From Pelagerythrobacter marensis (GTDB lineage Bacteria > Pseudomonadota > Alphaproteobacteria > Sphingomonadales > Sphingomonadaceae), in assembly GCF_036700095.1 (NCBI RefSeq), contig NZ_CP144918.1, positions 807,001 through 871,000 of the forward strand: a DNA stretch of 64,000 bases, written 5' to 3'. Made by a program: the position numbers and the translations under genes. Position 1 is the first letter of the stretch. Each line of letters begins with the position of its first letter. The notes under the pieces were generated by a model that was given only the letters and a program-made list of their open reading frames with translations, did not search any database and was not told the origin of the DNA. This document shows, in pieces, positions 19,378 through 28,794 of this stretch.

Positions 19378-20853
19378 ATGATGGGGAGGGGCGCGCGGCC
19401 GGCCATCTCGGCCCTGATGGCCGGTGCGGCGCTGGTTGCGGCACCGGCCAGCGCCGATACCCTGCGCGAGGCATTGGCCGAAGCCTATCGCACCAATCCG
19501 AATCTCCAGGCCGCGCGGGCCGAACAGCGTGCGGTCGACGAAGGCGTGCCGATCGAAAAATCGGCCGGCCGGCCCAGCGTCGACGCCTCCGGGCGATATT
19601 CCGAGTTCCTCAACCAGAGCTCCACCAGCTTCACGGCGCCTGAGCGTGCAATCACCGCCAATGTCGACCTCGGCGTTCCGATCTATTCCGGCGGCGCGGT
19701 CAAGAACGCGGTTCGCGCCGCCAAAGAGCGCGTGCAGGCCGGGCAGGCCGATCTGCGGGCCACCGAATCGGCCGTCTTCAGCCAGGTCGTCGCCGCCTAT
19801 ATGGACGTGATCCGCAACGAGGCGATCGTCGGGCTTGCCGCCAACCAGGTCGATGTTCTTTCAACCAATCTCCAGGCGACCAGCGACCGTTTCGAGATCG
19901 GCGACCTTACCCGCACCGACGTTGCCCAGTCCGAATCGCGGCTCGCGATCGCGCAGAGCGATTTTCGCTCCGCACAGGCGAATCTGATCGCCGCGCGGGA
20001 AAACTACATCGCGCTGGTCGGCAGCGCGCCCATCGATTTGCAGCCGCCGCCGCCGCTGCCCGGCTTGCCCGACAATCCCGACGTCGCAGTCGCGGCCGCG
20101 TTGGAAAACAATCCCGATCTTATCGCCGCCCGCGAACGGGCGGAGGCTGCCGGCTACGACATCGACGTCGCCGGCGCGGGCCGGCTGCCGCGTGTCTCGC
20201 TGTTCACCGGCTATGGGTATGAAAACTTCCTCGGCACCCGCGGTGGCGCGGTGATCGACGATCCGACGCTGCCCGATGCCGACGTATCGCAAACCTCGGC
20301 CAGCGTCACGGCGGGCGTTTCGGTCAGCATTCCGATCTTCCAGGGCGGCCGTCCCGCTGCGCTCCAGCGCCAGGCCCAGGCGCGCGCTTCGGCCGCGCTC
20401 GAGGGCGTCATTGCGGCGGAGCGTGACGTGATCGCGCAAGTGCGCGCTGCCTATTCCAGCTGGCAGGCCTCGCTTGCGATCATCGAAAGTTCGCGATCGG
20501 CGGTCGCCGCCGCCGAACTGAGCCTGGAGGGTGTGCGGGCGGAAAACTCGATCGGCAACCGCACGATCCTCGACGTTCTCAATGCCGAACAGGAACTGCT
20601 CAACGCGCAGGTCGAACTCGTGACCGCCCGGCGCAACGCCTACGTCGCCGGGTTCAGCCTGCTCGCCGCGATGGGCCGCGCCGAGGCCCGCGATCTGGGC
20701 CTCGACGGCGACGGCCTGCTCTACGATCCGCAGATCAATTTCGAGCGGGTCGAAGGCAAGTGGTTCGATTGGGATCGCGACCCGGCCCCGGCTGTGCGAT
20801 CGACGAGAACCGTTGACATCCCGGCGCAAGACGCTGACATTCCGCGCGAATGA
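19378..20853 (+). CDS. tolC: TolC family outer-membrane protein
   Basis: The 491-residue protein has a signal peptide (cleavage near APASA), then two outer-membrane-efflux repeats typical of TolC: TLREALAEAYRTNPNLQAAR at the start, YSGGAVKNAVRAAK, FEIGDLTRTDVAQSESRLA and NSIGNRTILDVLNAEQEL. It should form the trimeric outer-membrane duct for type I secretion or RND efflux. It follows the PCMT-like gene by one base. Confidence 0.93.
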   Translation: MMGRGARPAISALMAGAALVAAPASADTLREALAEAYRTNPNLQAARAEQRAVDEGVPIEKSAGRPSVDASGRYSEFLNQSSTSFTAPERAITANVDLGVPIYSGGAVKNAVRAAKERVQAGQADLRATESAVFSQVVAAYMDVIRNEAIVGLAANQVDVLSTNLQATSDRFEIGDLTRTDVAQSESRLAIAQSDFRSAQANLIAARENYIALVGSAPIDLQPPPPLPGLPDNPDVAVAAALENNPDLIAARERAEAAGYDIDVAGAGRLPRVSLFTGYGYENFLGTRGGAVIDDPTLPDADVSQTSASVTAGVSVSIPIFQGGRPAALQRQAQARASAALEGVIAAERDVIAQVRAAYSSWQASLAIIESSRSAVAAAELSLEGVRAENSIGNRTILDVLNAEQELLNAQVELVTARRNAYVAGFSLLAAMGRAEARDLGLDGDGLLYDPQINFERVEGKWFDWDRDPAPAVRSTRTVDIPAQDADIPRE

Positions 20854-20919
20854 ACGGGCTCGGTTCGGCTGCGCGCCGGGCTGGCATCAATCGAGGGCCG
20901 AAACGGGGGGCCGGGATAC

Positions 20920-21399
20920 GTGCGCCAGCATAGCGAAGCATCGGTCGAAGAAATTCTCGAATCGATCAAGAAAGTGATCGCGCGGGACAATCGCGCGAGT
21001 GCCGTCGAAACGCGCCGTCGACGCGAGGAGGACGGCGTTCCGGTAGCGGCCGGCGACGCCGACAGTGCAGACGAGCACGAGGGCGTGCTCGATCTGGGGG
21101 CGGCCGCCTTCGTCGAGGAAGCGCGAGATGCAGAGGTTTCGGAAGAGGACAGCGAGGATTCGCCGCTGACCACCGATGCCGTGCGCGATTCGCTGCGCGA
21201 GAACCTCGCCGCGCTTGCCATGCTGGCGGAGCCCGGGGCGCAGCCGCAGATCGTCCGCTCGGGCGAAACCTCGCTGGAAGGCCTGGTGCGCGACATGCTG
21301 CGGCCGATGCTCGCCGAATGGCTGGATCGGAACCTTCCCCCGATCGTCGAACGGCTGGTGAAGGCCGAGATTTCGCGGATTGCAGGCAAGCGCGGTTGA
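20920..21399 (+). CDS. DUF2497 / PopZ-like polar organising protein
   Basis: The 159-residue protein has the DUF2497 pattern: an N-terminal SVEEILESIKKVIARDN, a long acidic disordered middle and a C-terminal helical block LEGLVRDMLRPMLAEWLDRN followed by LPPIVERLVKAEI. PopZ-type proteins assemble at cell poles and anchor chromosome-partition proteins. The start is a GTG. The gene lies 66 bases after tolC, the usual neighbourhood in this order. Confidence 0.85.
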   Translation: MRQHSEASVEEILESIKKVIARDNRASAVETRRRREEDGVPVAAGDADSADEHEGVLDLGAAAFVEEARDAEVSEEDSEDSPLTTDAVRDSLRENLAALAMLAEPGAQPQIVRSGETSLEGLVRDMLRPMLAEWLDRNLPPIVERLVKAEISRIAGKRG

Positions 21400-21474
21400 A
21401 GCGATCCGGCCGGGGCGACGGGCCGGCGATAGAGATCGTTGCAGGTTGCGATGCCGGACGCTAGGCCAGCGTCC

Positions 21475-23592
21475 ATGATCAGGATCGCAGGCTTCGCAGC
21501 CTCCCTCGCCGCGCTGACGATGGCAGCGCCCGCCCTTGCCCACGAGACCGCGCCGATGACGGCGCAGGACCTGGTAACAATGCCGCGCCTGGGCGCGCCG
21601 GTCGCTTCGAACGATGGCCGATACGCGGTCTATCCGGTGACCAGGACCGACCCCGACAGCCATGCGCGCACGGTGCAGCTCTATCTGCGCGACCTTGCCG
21701 ATGCCGATGCGGAGGCCGTGGCGCTGGACCTCGGCGGCGCGGCCGGCAGCCCGGCGTTCGGCCCGGACGGCTGGCTCTATTTCCTCTCCGATCGCGCGGG
21801 CGCCGACGGGGAGGAGCGTAGCCGCGTCTGGCGCGTTGCGGTCGGGCCGGCGGGCGCGGTGTCGGCGCCGGAACAGGTGACGCAAGCGGCGGCCGACGTG
21901 ACCGGTTTCGCGATCTCGCCCGATGGCGGAAAGATCGCGCTGTTCGGCGACATTGCCCGCGATTGCCCGACGTTCGGCTGCGCGCCTGACGCGGGCGGCG
22001 CGACACACCTGCCGGGGCCGGGCGACGGCATGCTCTACGACGCTGCCGACGGTTTCGTGCGGCACTGGGATACCTGGGAAACGCCGGGCATTTTCGCCCG
22101 CGTTTTCGCTTTCGACCTCGTCGACGGCAAGGCCTCCGGGCAGGGCGTACCGCTCGACGGGCCGGCGGGCGCGGATGCCCTGGTGGGCGACACCCCGACC
22201 CGGCCTTTCGGCGGGGGGGAGGACGTTGCCTGGGCGCCCGACGGTTCGGGGGTCTATTTCGCCGCACGCCGCTCGGACGCCAGCGAGCCGACCTCGACCA
22301 ATGTCGATATCTGGTGGAACGACCTGTCGGGCGCGCCGCCGGTCAACCTTACTGCCGACAATGCGGCGACCGACACGCTTCCCGCCCCCTCGCCCGATGG
22401 AAGATGGCTTGCCTGGGCCGCAATGGCGCGCCCCGGTTACGAATCCGATCGTCTGGTGATCCACCTGCGCGATCTGGCCAGCGGCGAAACGCGTGCGCTG
22501 ACGCAGGATTTCGACCGCTCGTTCGGCTCGCTCGCGTGGACGCCCGATTCGCGCTGGCTCGTTGCCACCGCGCAGGACGTTCTCGACACCCCGGCCTATC
22601 GGATCGACCCGGCGACAGGGCAGGTGGAAGAACTCGACCTGATGGCGGGTAACGAGGCGCATATCGGCAATGTCGTTCCGCTTTCGGGCGAGCGCCTGCT
22701 GTTCACGCGCGATTCGATCGGCGCCCCGCCCGAGCTGTTCCTTTCGCAGGGCTGGCAGCAGGCCATGCCGCTGACCGAGGTCGCCGGGCGCCACCTCGGC
22801 CGGCTCGCACCTATCGTCACCCGGCGGTTCAGCTTTGCAGGCGCCGGCGGGGCCACGGTCTGGGGCCAGATCACCAAGCTCGACGGGCGCGATGGGCCGA
22901 TGCCGGCAATCCTCTACGTCCACGGCGGCCCGCAGGGGTCGTTCAACGACAGTTGGTCGACGCGGTGGAACCCCCGCGTTGTGGCGAGCCGGGGCTATGC
23001 GGTGATCTCGGTCGACTTTCACGGGTCCACCGGATACGGCCAGGCCTTCACCGATGCGATCAACCGCGACTGGGGCGGCAAGCCGCTCGAGGATCTGCAA
23101 AAGGGATTGGCCGCCGCCCTGGCGCTCGATCCGCAGATCGACGGGACGCGCGCCTGCGCAATGGGTGCGAGCTATGGCGGTTACATGATGAACTGGATCG
23201 CCGGGCAATGGCCGGACCGGTTCGACTGCCTGGTGCAGCACGATGGCCTGTTCGACATGCGCAGCTTCTATTACACGACCGAGGAGCTGTGGTTCCCGCG
23301 CTGGGATTTCGGCGGATCCTATGCCGCCAATCCGGAACTTTACGAAAAGTGGAACCCCGTCCACCACGTCGACAAGTGGAAGACCCCGATGCTGGTCGTC
23401 ACCGGCCAGAAGGATTTCCGCGTTCCCTATACCCAGGCGCTGGGCGCGTTCACGGCGCTGCAGGAACGCGGCGTGCCGGCGCAACTGCTCGTCTTCCCAG
23501 GCGAAAATCACTGGGTGCTGGGGGCGAAGAACTCGTTGCAGTGGCATGAGACGGTCTTTGCCTGGCTCGACCGTTGGCTGGGCGAGGAATGA
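21475..23592 (+). CDS. S9 family (prolyl oligopeptidase / DPP-like) peptidase
   Basis: The 705-residue protein starts with a signal peptide ([22 protein letters not shown]), which decides the start at 21475 over 21439. A beta-propeller region is followed by a C-terminal alpha/beta-hydrolase with nucleophile [11 protein letters not shown], Asp in GQKDFRVPY and His in GENHWVL. It should be a periplasmic serine peptidase cutting short peptides. Its stop overlaps the ATG of the next gene (ATGA). Confidence 0.92.
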   Translation: MIRIAGFAASLAALTMAAPALAHETAPMTAQDLVTMPRLGAPVASNDGRYAVYPVTRTDPDSHARTVQLYLRDLADADAEAVALDLGGAAGSPAFGPDGWLYFLSDRAGADGEERSRVWRVAVGPAGAVSAPEQVTQAAADVTGFAISPDGGKIALFGDIARDCPTFGCAPDAGGATHLPGPGDGMLYDAADGFVRHWDTWETPGIFARVFAFDLVDGKASGQGVPLDGPAGADALVGDTPTRPFGGGEDVAWAPDGSGVYFAARRSDASEPTSTNVDIWWNDLSGAPPVNLTADNAATDTLPAPSPDGRWLAWAAMARPGYESDRLVIHLRDLASGETRALTQDFDRSFGSLAWTPDSRWLVATAQDVLDTPAYRIDPATGQVEELDLMAGNEAHIGNVVPLSGERLLFTRDSIGAPPELFLSQGWQQAMPLTEVAGRHLGRLAPIVTRRFSFAGAGGATVWGQITKLDGRDGPMPAILYVHGGPQGSFNDSWSTRWNPRVVASRGYAVISVDFHGSTGYGQAFTDAINRDWGGKPLEDLQKGLAAALALDPQIDGTRACAMGASYGGYMMNWIAGQWPDRFDCLVQHDGLFDMRSFYYTTEELWFPRWDFGGSYAANPELYEKWNPVHHVDKWKTPMLVVTGQKDFRVPYTQALGAFTALQERGVPAQLLVFPGENHWVLGAKNSLQWHETVFAWLDRWLGEE

Positions 23593-23960
23593 CCGCTCCG
23601 AAGGAACTGGGCAAAGCGCAGAAGGCGCTCCGCGCGATCGGCGGCGAAACGGTTGCGCGCCATATCTTTCTGTGCGCGATGTCGGACAAGCAGAAATGCT
23701 GCCGCCGCGAAGAGGGGGAGCGCGCCTGGAAATACCTCAAGAAGCGGCTGAAGGAGCTGCGCATCGCGGGCTCGGTCGTCCAACGGACGAAGGCCGATTG
23801 CCTGCAGATATGCGAAGCGGGGCCGATCGCGGTCGTCTGGCCCGACCAGGTCTGGTATCATTCGTGCACCGAGGGGGTGCTCGAACGGATCATCCAGGAA
23901 CACCTGATCGGCGGCGTGCCGGTCGAAGAATTTCGTCTGCGCAGCGCGCCCGATCGCTGA
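23589..23960 (+). CDS. Thioredoxin-like [2Fe-2S] ferredoxin
   Basis: The 123-residue protein has the cysteines of thioredoxin-like 2Fe-2S proteins, [16 protein letters not shown] and a following [17 protein letters not shown]. The fold resembles the NuoE C-terminal domain. It probably carries electrons in the cytoplasm. The ATG overlaps the peptidase stop. Confidence 0.85.
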   Translation: MTAPKELGKAQKALRAIGGETVARHIFLCAMSDKQKCCRREEGERAWKYLKKRLKELRIAGSVVQRTKADCLQICEAGPIAVVWPDQVWYHSCTEGVLERIIQEHLIGGVPVEEFRLRSAPDR

Positions 23961-23966
23961 ACGCCT

Positions 23967-24479
23967 TCACGATGCCGGGGCGTGCCCGGCTGTTCCCATT
24001 GCGGCGCATTGCGGATCGAGCGCGATCACGCCGCGGCGCAGGGCCGTGCGCGCGAGCCGTTCGACTTCGACTTTCCGCCGGGCGGGCGAAAGCGGTTGCG
24101 ACGGCGCGGGGCGGACGATTTCGGCGTCGTAGCCGTCGGCGACGATGACCCCGCAGCAATCGGGGCGGAAATCGGCGAGGTCGAGCGGCGAACGATCGAG
24201 CGCAAGCGGGAGACCCCAGTAAAACCGGTCGCAGAAATCGAGATAGTCGGGCCACTTGCCGTCGCCCAGCAGATCGGCGCGGCTCACCTTGATTTCGACG
24301 ATGACGATGCGGCCTTTCGCGTCGATTCCCATCAGGTCTGCGCGCCTGCCGTTGCGCAGCGGCATTTCGCCGAGGCACCAGATATCGTTGCGGGCGAACA
24401 GGCGGCCGATCCCGCGCGCCACGTCGGCGGCACTGGCGTTTTCGAGAGCGGACGGTGCGGGCAGCGGGGCGTCGATCAT
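23967..24479 (-). CDS. MmcB-like DNA repair protein
   Basis: The 170-residue protein matches the alphaproteobacterial MmcB family. It has a PD-(D/E)xK-type core visible as EMPLRNGRRADLMGIDAKG followed by IVIVEIKVS, and the later DCCGVIVADGYDAEIVRP. MmcB has been tied to DNA damage tolerance. The start at 24479 (MIDAPLPAPS) fits the family better than 24515. It is convergent with the 2Fe-2S gene and is the last chromosomal gene before the tRNA junction. Confidence 0.8.
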   Translation of the reverse strand: MIDAPLPAPSALENASAADVARGIGRLFARNDIWCLGEMPLRNGRRADLMGIDAKGRIVIVEIKVSRADLLGDGKWPDYLDFCDRFYWGLPLALDRSPLDLADFRPDCCGVIVADGYDAEIVRPAPSQPLSPARRKVEVERLARTALRRGVIALDPQCAAMGTAGHAPAS

Positions 24480-24559
24480 CCGCCATTTGTTGGAACAGAT
24501 AGTGAACTCAGTCAAGCCTGCAGGCGGCCGTCTGCGGTTCTCAGACGCCTGAGCGAGGT

Positions 24560-24579
24560 CCGGACGCGCCGGCGTCCGG
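24560..24579. other. Perfect hairpin, 8-base stem
   Basis: CCGGACGC and GCGTCCGG flank a four-base loop. There is no T-run on either side, so it is only a weak terminator candidate. The rest of 24480-24719 shows no gene. Confidence 0.4.
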
Positions 24580-24719
24580 TGCGAGAGCCAGCAGCGCGGT
24601 GAGCCGCATATTGCCCATCCGCTTGCCGAAACGCTGACCCGCCGCGGCGATCCGCGGAACCTCCGTCAAATTCAACTGGCACGCGGCGCCCCCCTTTGCT
24701 AAGCGCCCCGCTCGCGCCA

Positions 24720-24762
<43 letters not shown>

Positions 24763-24896
24763 GATGTCAAGGGGCTGGGCGACAAAGAGGAGACAAAAAG
24801 AGGTAGTGAGAACAAGGATTTGCGAGACCCTCGTTCTGATCTTTCAACTCGCGAAAAGTTCACGTAAGCACTGCGTAAGCATTTGCGACACGGTAA
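24763..24896. repeat. Probable attachment-site region with short repeats
   Basis: Between the two tRNA sequences lie GACAAAGAGG and GACAAAAAGAGG (24781, 24792), an imperfect hairpin near 24809-24837, and three copies of GTAAGCA (24864, 24875, 24893). Repeats beside a tRNA break suggest integrase arm-binding sites. No integrase gene is in the window, so this is inference. Confidence 0.4.
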
Positions 24897-24973
24897 GCAC
24901 CCATAGCTCAGCTGGATAGAGCGTCGCCCTCCGAAGGCGAAGGCCCCAGGTTCGAATCCTGGTGGGTGCGCCA
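24897..24973 (+). tRNA. tRNA-Arg(CCG)
   Basis: A complete 77-base cloverleaf: acceptor GCACCCA/TGGGTGC, D stem GCTC/GAGC, anticodon stem TCGCC/GGCGA with loop CTCCGAA (anticodon CCG), T stem CCAGG/CCTGG with loop TTCGAAT, discriminator G and encoded CCA. It differs from the truncated copy mainly in the acceptor and anticodon stem, so it is probably of foreign origin. Confidence 0.95.
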
Positions 24974-25027
24974 CCTCCCCCAAATTGCATCCGCAGGCTT
25001 GGTCAATCTCACGCCGAATGAACTGCC

Positions 25028-25326
25028 GTTCGCCCGACGCGCCACATTGTCCACGCCTTCCGAGCAAGCGCGGTCTTATAGAAGGCCACGACCATAGACC
25101 GACTGGTCCGAGAAGACGAGGGCCAGTGCGACTCCGACTAGTCTAGAACTCCAACGTTTCGGTGCTCACGTACAGGAACCCGACGGCACCGCTCTCCCTA
25201 GGAGCGGCGATCAAGGTGCCACTGGATGCCGCCGATCAATGTCGAGCCCCAGCGGTTCCAGACAGTTCTCATAAGGCGTAGAGTTTTGTCGCCGCCCGAA
25301 ACGACTATTCCGAAATGATGGAACAT
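25028..25326 (-). pseudogene. VOC (glyoxalase) family pseudogene
   Basis: The start MFHHFGIVVSGGDKTLRL parallels MFDHFGMIVSDAGKALRF of the intact gene at 28795-29190, and nucleotide similarity continues through the rest (for example the block near 25028-25120). Frameshifts break the frame soon after the start. It is a decayed duplicate of that gene. Confidence 0.75.
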
Positions 25327-25388
25327 CTCACCCGATTTCCTCGTCAACGGCAACGAACTCGAATGCCGAGCGACAGGCTCTCGGCGCC

Positions 25389-25979
25389 TCATTCATTGGG
25401 CCAGATCTTCATCGCCATATCGGCGACGTCGTTCAGCTCCGCCCGTGACGCACCGCTTTTGGCCTGAACCGCCATTCCTGTCGCTACCGTCATGACATAG
25501 CCGGCGAGCGATCGCGCGCTCCAGCCAGACGGGAGTTCGCCAGCCTCCTCGAACTGCGCGAAGCGGGCAGCGACATCGGCTTCGGCAGCTCGACGCAGCC
25601 TCGCCATCGCTTTCCGGACGTCCTCGGATTCCGGACTGGTGGCCAAAGCGCCCTGCACCATCAAGCAGCCTTCGGGGGTATCCTTCCCGGAGACGAGATC
25701 GATTTCGCCCATAAGAATGCCAAGTGCGACTTCGCGTGCGGACGTCTTCTTGAACGCCTCCTCGTAGAGACCTGCGCTGTACCGGTCGTAATGATCGACG
25801 GCTTTCAAGAACAGGCTCTCCTTGTGGCCGAATGCGTTGTAGACGCTCGCCACGGTCAAACCCATTGCCTCCGCCAGCGTGGAAATCGCCGTCCCCTCAT
25901 AGCCATGGCGCCAGAACAGGCGCAGGGCAACGTCTACTGCCTGCTCCTCGTCGAACTGTCTCGGTCGGCCTCTCGGCAT
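25389..25979 (-). CDS. TetR family transcriptional regulator
   Basis: The 196-residue protein has an N-terminal TetR helix-turn-helix (AVDVALRLFWRHGYEGTAIS, then LAEAMGLTVASVYNAFGHKE) and a ligand-binding C-terminal domain. It is divergent from the MFS exporter at 26099, with two matching operator-like sequences between them, so it probably represses the exporter and itself. The start abuts the first operator. Confidence 0.92.
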   Translation of the reverse strand: MPRGRPRQFDEEQAVDVALRLFWRHGYEGTAISTLAEAMGLTVASVYNAFGHKESLFLKAVDHYDRYSAGLYEEAFKKTSAREVALGILMGEIDLVSGKDTPEGCLMVQGALATSPESEDVRKAMARLRRAAEADVAARFAQFEEAGELPSGWSARSLAGYVMTVATGMAVQAKSGASRAELNDVADMAMKIWPNE

Positions 25980-25981
25980 TT

Positions 25982-25999
25982 TTAGAACCTACACTATAA
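25982..25999. promoter_or_regulatory. TetR operator-like site 1
   Basis: TTAGAACCTACACTATAA lies three bases upstream of the tetR start. It matches site 2 (read on the minus strand) at 13 of 18 positions, including both outer hexamers TTAGAA and CTATAA. Confidence 0.5.
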
Positions 26000-26004
26000 A
26001 ATTC

Positions 26005-26032
26005 TTGACTCAATCATCACGCTTAATATTAT
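26005..26032 (+). promoter_or_regulatory. Promoter of the MFS exporter gene
   Basis: TTGACT (-35), a 16-base spacer and TATTAT (-10). The -10 overlaps operator-like site 2, so binding there would block transcription. Confidence 0.55.
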
Positions 26033-26046
26033 AGCGACCATTCTAA
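26029..26046. promoter_or_regulatory. TetR operator-like site 2
   Basis: On the minus strand this reads TTAGAATGGTCGCTATAA, the partner of site 1 in inverted orientation. It overlaps the -10 of the exporter promoter and a TATAAT on the tetR strand. Confidence 0.5.
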
Positions 26047-26098
26047 TAATCAAGCGTATCTCGCATCAGCGGGACTCCGGAGATCAGAGGAGGCGAAA

Positions 26099-27643
26099 AT
26101 GCAGCCGACAATGCGCACCAAGGCCGGCACCAGGGAATGGCTGGGACTTGCGGTTCTGGCGCTTCCCACGCTGCTGGTATCGATGGACATGACGATCCTC
26201 TATCTGGCGACGCCCTCGCTCAGCGCGGCGCTGCGGCCCAATGCCGCCGAGCTTCTCTGGATCTCCGACATCTACGCCTTCCTCGTCGCCGGTGCTCTCA
26301 TTCCGATGGGCGCGATCGGCGACCGCATTGGTCGGCGCCGTCTGCTGCTTATCGGTTCGGTCTTCTTTGGACTCGCCTCTATCCTAGCGGCGTTTTCCAC
26401 AAGCGCCGCCATGCTGATCGTGGCACGCGCCATCTTGGGCATCGCCGGCGCGACCTTGCTGCCCTCGACGCTGGCATTGATCCGAAACCTGTTCCACTCT
26501 CCGGAGCAGCGGGGCCTTGCCATCGGCATCTGGACCACCTGTTTCACTCTTGGTGGTGTGCTGGGCCCTCCGGTCGGTGGTTTCCTGCTGCAGCACTTCT
26601 GGTGGGGCTCGGTATTCCTGATCGGCGTGCCGGTTATGGCGGCACTGATCCTTCTCGGCCCGGTCTTCTTGCCTGAGTGCCGCGAAGAGGATGGCGAGAC
26701 CGTCGACTATCCAAGTGTATTCCTGTCGATGACATCGCTCCTCGCGATCGCCTATGGCGTCAAGCATATTGCCGAAGCGGGCGTCACGGCCATGGCCGCC
26801 GCAATACTCGGTTTCGGCGCTGCTGTCGGTTGGGTGTTCGTCCGCCGCCAGAAACGGCTCGAAGCGCCACTGGTCGATCTCGCGCTGTTCCGGTGTCCGT
26901 CCTTCACGGCTGCGCTCGGCGCGAACACGATGGCGCTGTTCGCTTGGGTCGGCGTGTCGTTGCTGGTTGCGCAATATCTCCAACTCGTGCTCGGCATGGC
27001 GCCGATGATGGCCGGACTGTGGACTATTCCGCCGGCCGCCGCCTGTGTTGCTGGCTGTCTGGGCGCGCCGGCATTGGCACGCCGGATCGCGCCCGGGACT
27101 ATCGTCGCTCTGGCGCTTCTGCTCGTCGCGGCCGGCTTTGCGATCATGGCGGCATTCACGAGCGGATTCGGCCTTTTCGCGATCGTTGCTGGCATGATGG
27201 TTCTAGGCTTGGGGGTCGCGACGATCGTGACCATGGGAACTGACCTGATCCTCACCGCGGCACCGCCGCAAAAGGCCGGCGCGGCCTCGGCGATTTCGGA
27301 GACGGGCGCCGAGATCGGTGGCGGCCTGGGCGTTGCGCTGCTCGGCAGCATCGGTGTCGCGGTTTACCGGGCGATGGTCTTGATTCCCGGAAACCTCGCA
27401 AATGAGGATGCGGCTGCGGCGCGCGACACGCTCGGCGCAGCCGTCGACGTTGCCAAGGAACTGCCGGACGCCTCCGGCACAATTCTGATGACTTCGGCAC
27501 AACACGCGTTCGAACGCGGCCTGGTGATCGCCACGGCCGCCGGGTGCGGCGTTCTCCTCGTCACCGCATTCTTGTTTGCATGGACCAATCTTCGGCACCA
27601 CGCATCTCGCCCCGAGTTTCAAGGCCAGCAGGAAACGTTGTGA
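26099..27643 (+). CDS. MFS multidrug exporter, DHA2 (QacA/SmvA-like)
   Basis: The 514-residue protein has about 14 membrane helices, as in the drug:H+ antiporter-2 family. Motif A is GAIGDRIGRRRLL and the antiporter motif C is visible as GGVLGPPVGG. The start LPTLLVSMDMTILYLATPSL is typical for QacA/SmvA, which export cationic biocides and dyes. The TetR regulator is divergent. The cargo context (beta-lactamase, AAC-like gene) fits a resistance role. Confidence 0.9.
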   Translation: MQPTMRTKAGTREWLGLAVLALPTLLVSMDMTILYLATPSLSAALRPNAAELLWISDIYAFLVAGALIPMGAIGDRIGRRRLLLIGSVFFGLASILAAFSTSAAMLIVARAILGIAGATLLPSTLALIRNLFHSPEQRGLAIGIWTTCFTLGGVLGPPVGGFLLQHFWWGSVFLIGVPVMAALILLGPVFLPECREEDGETVDYPSVFLSMTSLLAIAYGVKHIAEAGVTAMAAAILGFGAAVGWVFVRRQKRLEAPLVDLALFRCPSFTAALGANTMALFAWVGVSLLVAQYLQLVLGMAPMMAGLWTIPPAAACVAGCLGAPALARRIAPGTIVALALLLVAAGFAIMAAFTSGFGLFAIVAGMMVLGLGVATIVTMGTDLILTAAPPQKAGAASAISETGAEIGGGLGVALLGSIGVAVYRAMVLIPGNLANEDAAAARDTLGAAVDVAKELPDASGTILMTSAQHAFERGLVIATAAGCGVLLVTAFLFAWTNLRHHASRPEFQGQQETL

Positions 27644-27699
27644 CGAGCTGAAACCTGAAGGTTCAAGGGCGCAACGAGAACTCAGTGATGGAGCGGACA

Positions 27700-28290
27700 A
27701 TGACGTTTCCCGATGTTGTACCTCGTAGAGAGTGGCTGGCTGCGCGCGGCGAGCTCCGCGACAAGGAAAAGCACCTGGCTAGACAGCGCGAGGCGCTGAA
27801 CGATGAGCGGCAAACGTTGCCGATGTGGAAGGTCGAGGAGACACCTTTCTTTGAGGGGCCGGATGGCCCGTTGCGGCTCCGGGATCTGTTTGCGGGGCGG
27901 CGCCAGCTAATCGTCTATCACTTCTGGTTCGAACCCGGCGCGGCGCCTTGCGACGGCTGTTCCCTCTGGACGGACGATCTCGGCGACCTTGGCGGCGACT
28001 TCGCCAATCTGCATCGACACGACACGTCTCTGGCCTTCGTTTCCCGCGCCTCGCAGGCAGAAATCGCGAGCGTGAAGGGGCAACATGGCTGGAATATGCC
28101 GTGGTTCACCGTGGCCGACGAAACGTTCAACAAGGTGACTGGCTACGAAGGCTGGGCGCAGCTTTCCATCTTCGTCCATGATGGGGAGCATTCGCACTTG
28201 GCCAATATCGTTCCTATGGAGGACCTCACGGCGATCGGCAACCACTGGACCCTGCTCGAACGCTGTCCTTTCGGCTTGGCGGGAAGTTGA
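27700..28290 (+). CDS. DUF899 family thioredoxin-like protein
   Basis: The 196-residue protein has DUF899 features: VVPRREWLAARGELRDKEK, then LIVYHFWFEPGAAPCDGCS with a CxxC, and the following WTDDLGDL. The canonical C-terminal tail of the family is altered here. The start at 27700 is chosen because MTFPDVVPRREW matches family N-termini and GGAG lies six bases upstream; in-frame 27688 and 27685 (GTG) also exist. It follows the exporter by 56 bases. Confidence 0.8.
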   Translation: MTFPDVVPRREWLAARGELRDKEKHLARQREALNDERQTLPMWKVEETPFFEGPDGPLRLRDLFAGRRQLIVYHFWFEPGAAPCDGCSLWTDDLGDLGGDFANLHRHDTSLAFVSRASQAEIASVKGQHGWNMPWFTVADETFNKVTGYEGWAQLSIFVHDGEHSHLANIVPMEDLTAIGNHWTLLERCPFGLAGS

Positions 28291-28300
28291 GGAACACGCG

Positions 28301-28470
28301 CTAGGTCGAAACAAACTGATCTGGTCTGAATGTTGGGTTTGCCGCTCGCCGATCTATTAGGAACGTCGACCCTATGCGGTTACGAACGGATCCAGCGCGC
28401 CGACGTACCCTGCCTTTTTTGAAACACCGGGATAGCCGCCGCGTTGTCGGGATGCGAATCGATGCCCGGA
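28301..28470 (-). pseudogene. GNAT acetyltransferase remnant (3' part)
   Basis: The end of the frame, LIDRRAANPTFRPDQFVST, matches LMDRRATNPSHRPDQFLFP of the intact GNAT at 29288-29812. Nucleotide similarity extends to about 28470, with frameshifts. The N-terminal two thirds are missing. It is the partner of the VOC pseudogene at 25028 in a decayed duplicate. Confidence 0.75.
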
Positions 28471-28504
28471 CTCTCCTCATAAGCGGAGGAATGACGGGTC
28501 TCAC

Positions 28505-28582
28505 GTCACAGCGTTTTCCAAAACGCTCGAACGCCTCGATTTTCGACGGATCGATAACGTCGTCCACGACACAAGTGATCAT
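28505..28582 (-). pseudogene. NIPSNAP-like protein, 5' fragment
   Basis: The first residues MITCVVDDVIDPSKIEAFER resemble the N-terminus of NIPSNAP family proteins. The rest is absent, and the frame runs into the GNAT remnant. Bases 28583-28794 show no gene, only a small inverted repeat (CTACC-GAA-GGTAG). Confidence 0.4.
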
Positions 28583-28794
28583 ATCTGCTCTATCTGAGTT
28601 AGAGGGGCCTTCGATGTGCCCGATTGTATTCGGCCGAGCGGTATATTAAGCACAATGCCTTGCTACCGAAGGTAGAGGGCATGGGCACTTTTCCCGTATG
28701 CTCGCATATGCGACTGGTCGATGAGATCGTGAGCCTGATGTTGCCGAAAAGTCGGCGCGGTTCCCGGTAACCATGAACAACGGCCGTCAGTGGT

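Noticed and set aside
20887-23547. Very long minus-strand frame (886 codons) opposite the S9 peptidase and PopZ-like genes
   Set aside because: Both plus-strand genes have clear motifs and signal peptides; the antisense translation has none.
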